DNA of 6,899 bases, taken from assembly GCA_030673425.1 (NCBI GenBank), contig DAOVJB010000069.1:1-6899 (forward strand). The letters run 5' to 3'. The notes below the pieces were generated by a model. It saw only the letters and a program-made list of their open reading frames with translations. It had not been told where the DNA came from and did not search any database. Below are positions 6,445 through 6,899 of the stretch, in pieces; the first letter of the stretch is position 1, and each line of letters opens with the position of its first letter. This stretch comes from Elusimicrobiota bacterium (GTDB lineage Bacteria; CAYTYR01; UBA6262; DAOVJB01). The translations under genes and the position numbers were made by a program.

Positions 6445-6899
6445 ATGAAAAAAAAACTCGCCATAGGTGTGGATATAGGTGGAACTAATATAAAAGCAGG
6501 AATAATTGATTCACAGGGGAATGTAATACTAAAGAAAAACCGTCCCACCGAAGCACAAAAAGGCGGACAGGTAGTCCTTAAAAATATTATAAAAATAGTT
6601 TCCGAGCTAATTAACAAAAATAACTCGGATAAAAAAATTATCAGTATAGGAATAGGAACCCCTGGTTTAGTGGACCACGAGATGGGAGGAGTAAAAGGAG
6701 GAGCAAAAAATCTTCCTGGTTGGGAAGGAATTCCTTTTAAGGTAGAAATTTCTAAAAAATTCAGTGTTCCAACATTCATAGATAATGACGCAAATATGGT
6801 AACACTTGGGGAGTTTCATTTTGGTGCTGGTTGCGGAGCGAAGAATATAGTATGCCTGACCCTGGGAACAGGCATAGGTGGAGGAATTATTAAAGATGG
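6445..6899 (+). CDS. ROK-family sugar kinase (probable glucokinase), C-terminus cut by window edge
   Basis: The ATG at 6445 is preceded by AAGGA at 6431-6435, and the frame stays open for 151 full codons to the right edge, about half of a usual ROK kinase of 300-320 residues. The N-terminal phosphate loop is DIGGTNIKAG (residues 10-19), followed by IGIGTPGLVD (68-77) and the sugar-site NLPGW (89-93). The catalytic region is IDNDAN (112-117) with Asp115 as the expected base, and the second nucleotide-binding stretch is LTLGTGIGGGI (138-148). Cytosolic ROK kinases phosphorylate glucose or related sugars at C6 with ATP. The zinc-binding Cys cluster of the family would lie beyond the edge. No DNA-binding domain precedes the kinase fold, so it is an enzyme rather than a NagC/XylR-type repressor. 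It diverges from two secreted glycosidase genes and may use the sugar they release; that link is inferred from position. Mannose, N-acetylglucosamine or N-acetylmannosamine specificity cannot be excluded. Confidence 0.93.
   Translation, partial: MKKKLAIGVDIGGTNIKAGIIDSQGNVILKKNRPTEAQKGGQVVLKNIIKIVSELINKNNSDKKIISIGIGTPGLVDHEMGGVKGGAKNLPGWEGIPFKVEISKKFSVPTFIDNDANMVTLGEFHFGAGCGAKNIVCLTLGTGIGGGIIKD

Noticed and set aside
6429-6779. Minus-strand open frame of 116 codons opposite the kinase
   Set aside because: It is the antisense of a clear ROK kinase with intact motifs and a good promoter and ribosome binding site; the protein has no recognisable features.

Overview
The window is AT-rich bacterial DNA holding five leftward (minus-strand) genes and one rightward (plus-strand) gene; the two outermost genes run off the window edges. 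All five leftward products begin with an export signal: one lipoprotein, three signal peptides, and one signal peptide or anchor. Two features point to a Gram-negative with an outer membrane. One is a PorV/PorQ-like (UPF0164-type) outer-membrane protein. The other is a FlgD-Ig / type IX-like C-terminal domain on one secreted enzyme. This combination is common in the Bacteroidetes/FCB group and in uncultured candidate phyla such as Omnitrophica-like lineages. The sequence alone does not settle the phylum.

Layout from right to left. At 6445-6899 (+) is the first part of a ROK-family sugar kinase, probably a glucokinase. A compact divergent promoter region (6357-6444) separates it from two paralogous secreted glycoside-hydrolase-like proteins on the minus strand (4620-6320 and 2272-4524). 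Both have an N-terminal DUF5060-type beta domain, a GH5-like (clan A) TIM barrel and a C-terminal beta domain. The second also carries a PKD domain and a FlgD-Ig/T9SS-like tail. Next, 42 bases away, is the PorV/PorQ-like protein (1264-2229). After a small hairpin and a near-consensus sigma-70 promoter comes a membrane protein with a zinc ribbon, a run of 13 glutamates and a DUF5683-like region (427-1152). It is followed after 28 bases by a fibronectin type III lipoprotein (1-398), cut by the left edge.

Proposed working model (inference): the locus attacks an extracellular polysaccharide. One hydrolase is probably periplasmic or freely secreted, and the other is handed to the cell surface through its C-terminal domain. 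The adjacent PorV-like protein is a candidate partner for that export. The kinase phosphorylates released sugar. The last two genes probably form a separate transcription unit of envelope proteins. No RNA gene, CRISPR array, insertion sequence or attachment site was seen, and no gene-free stretch exceeds about 125 bases.
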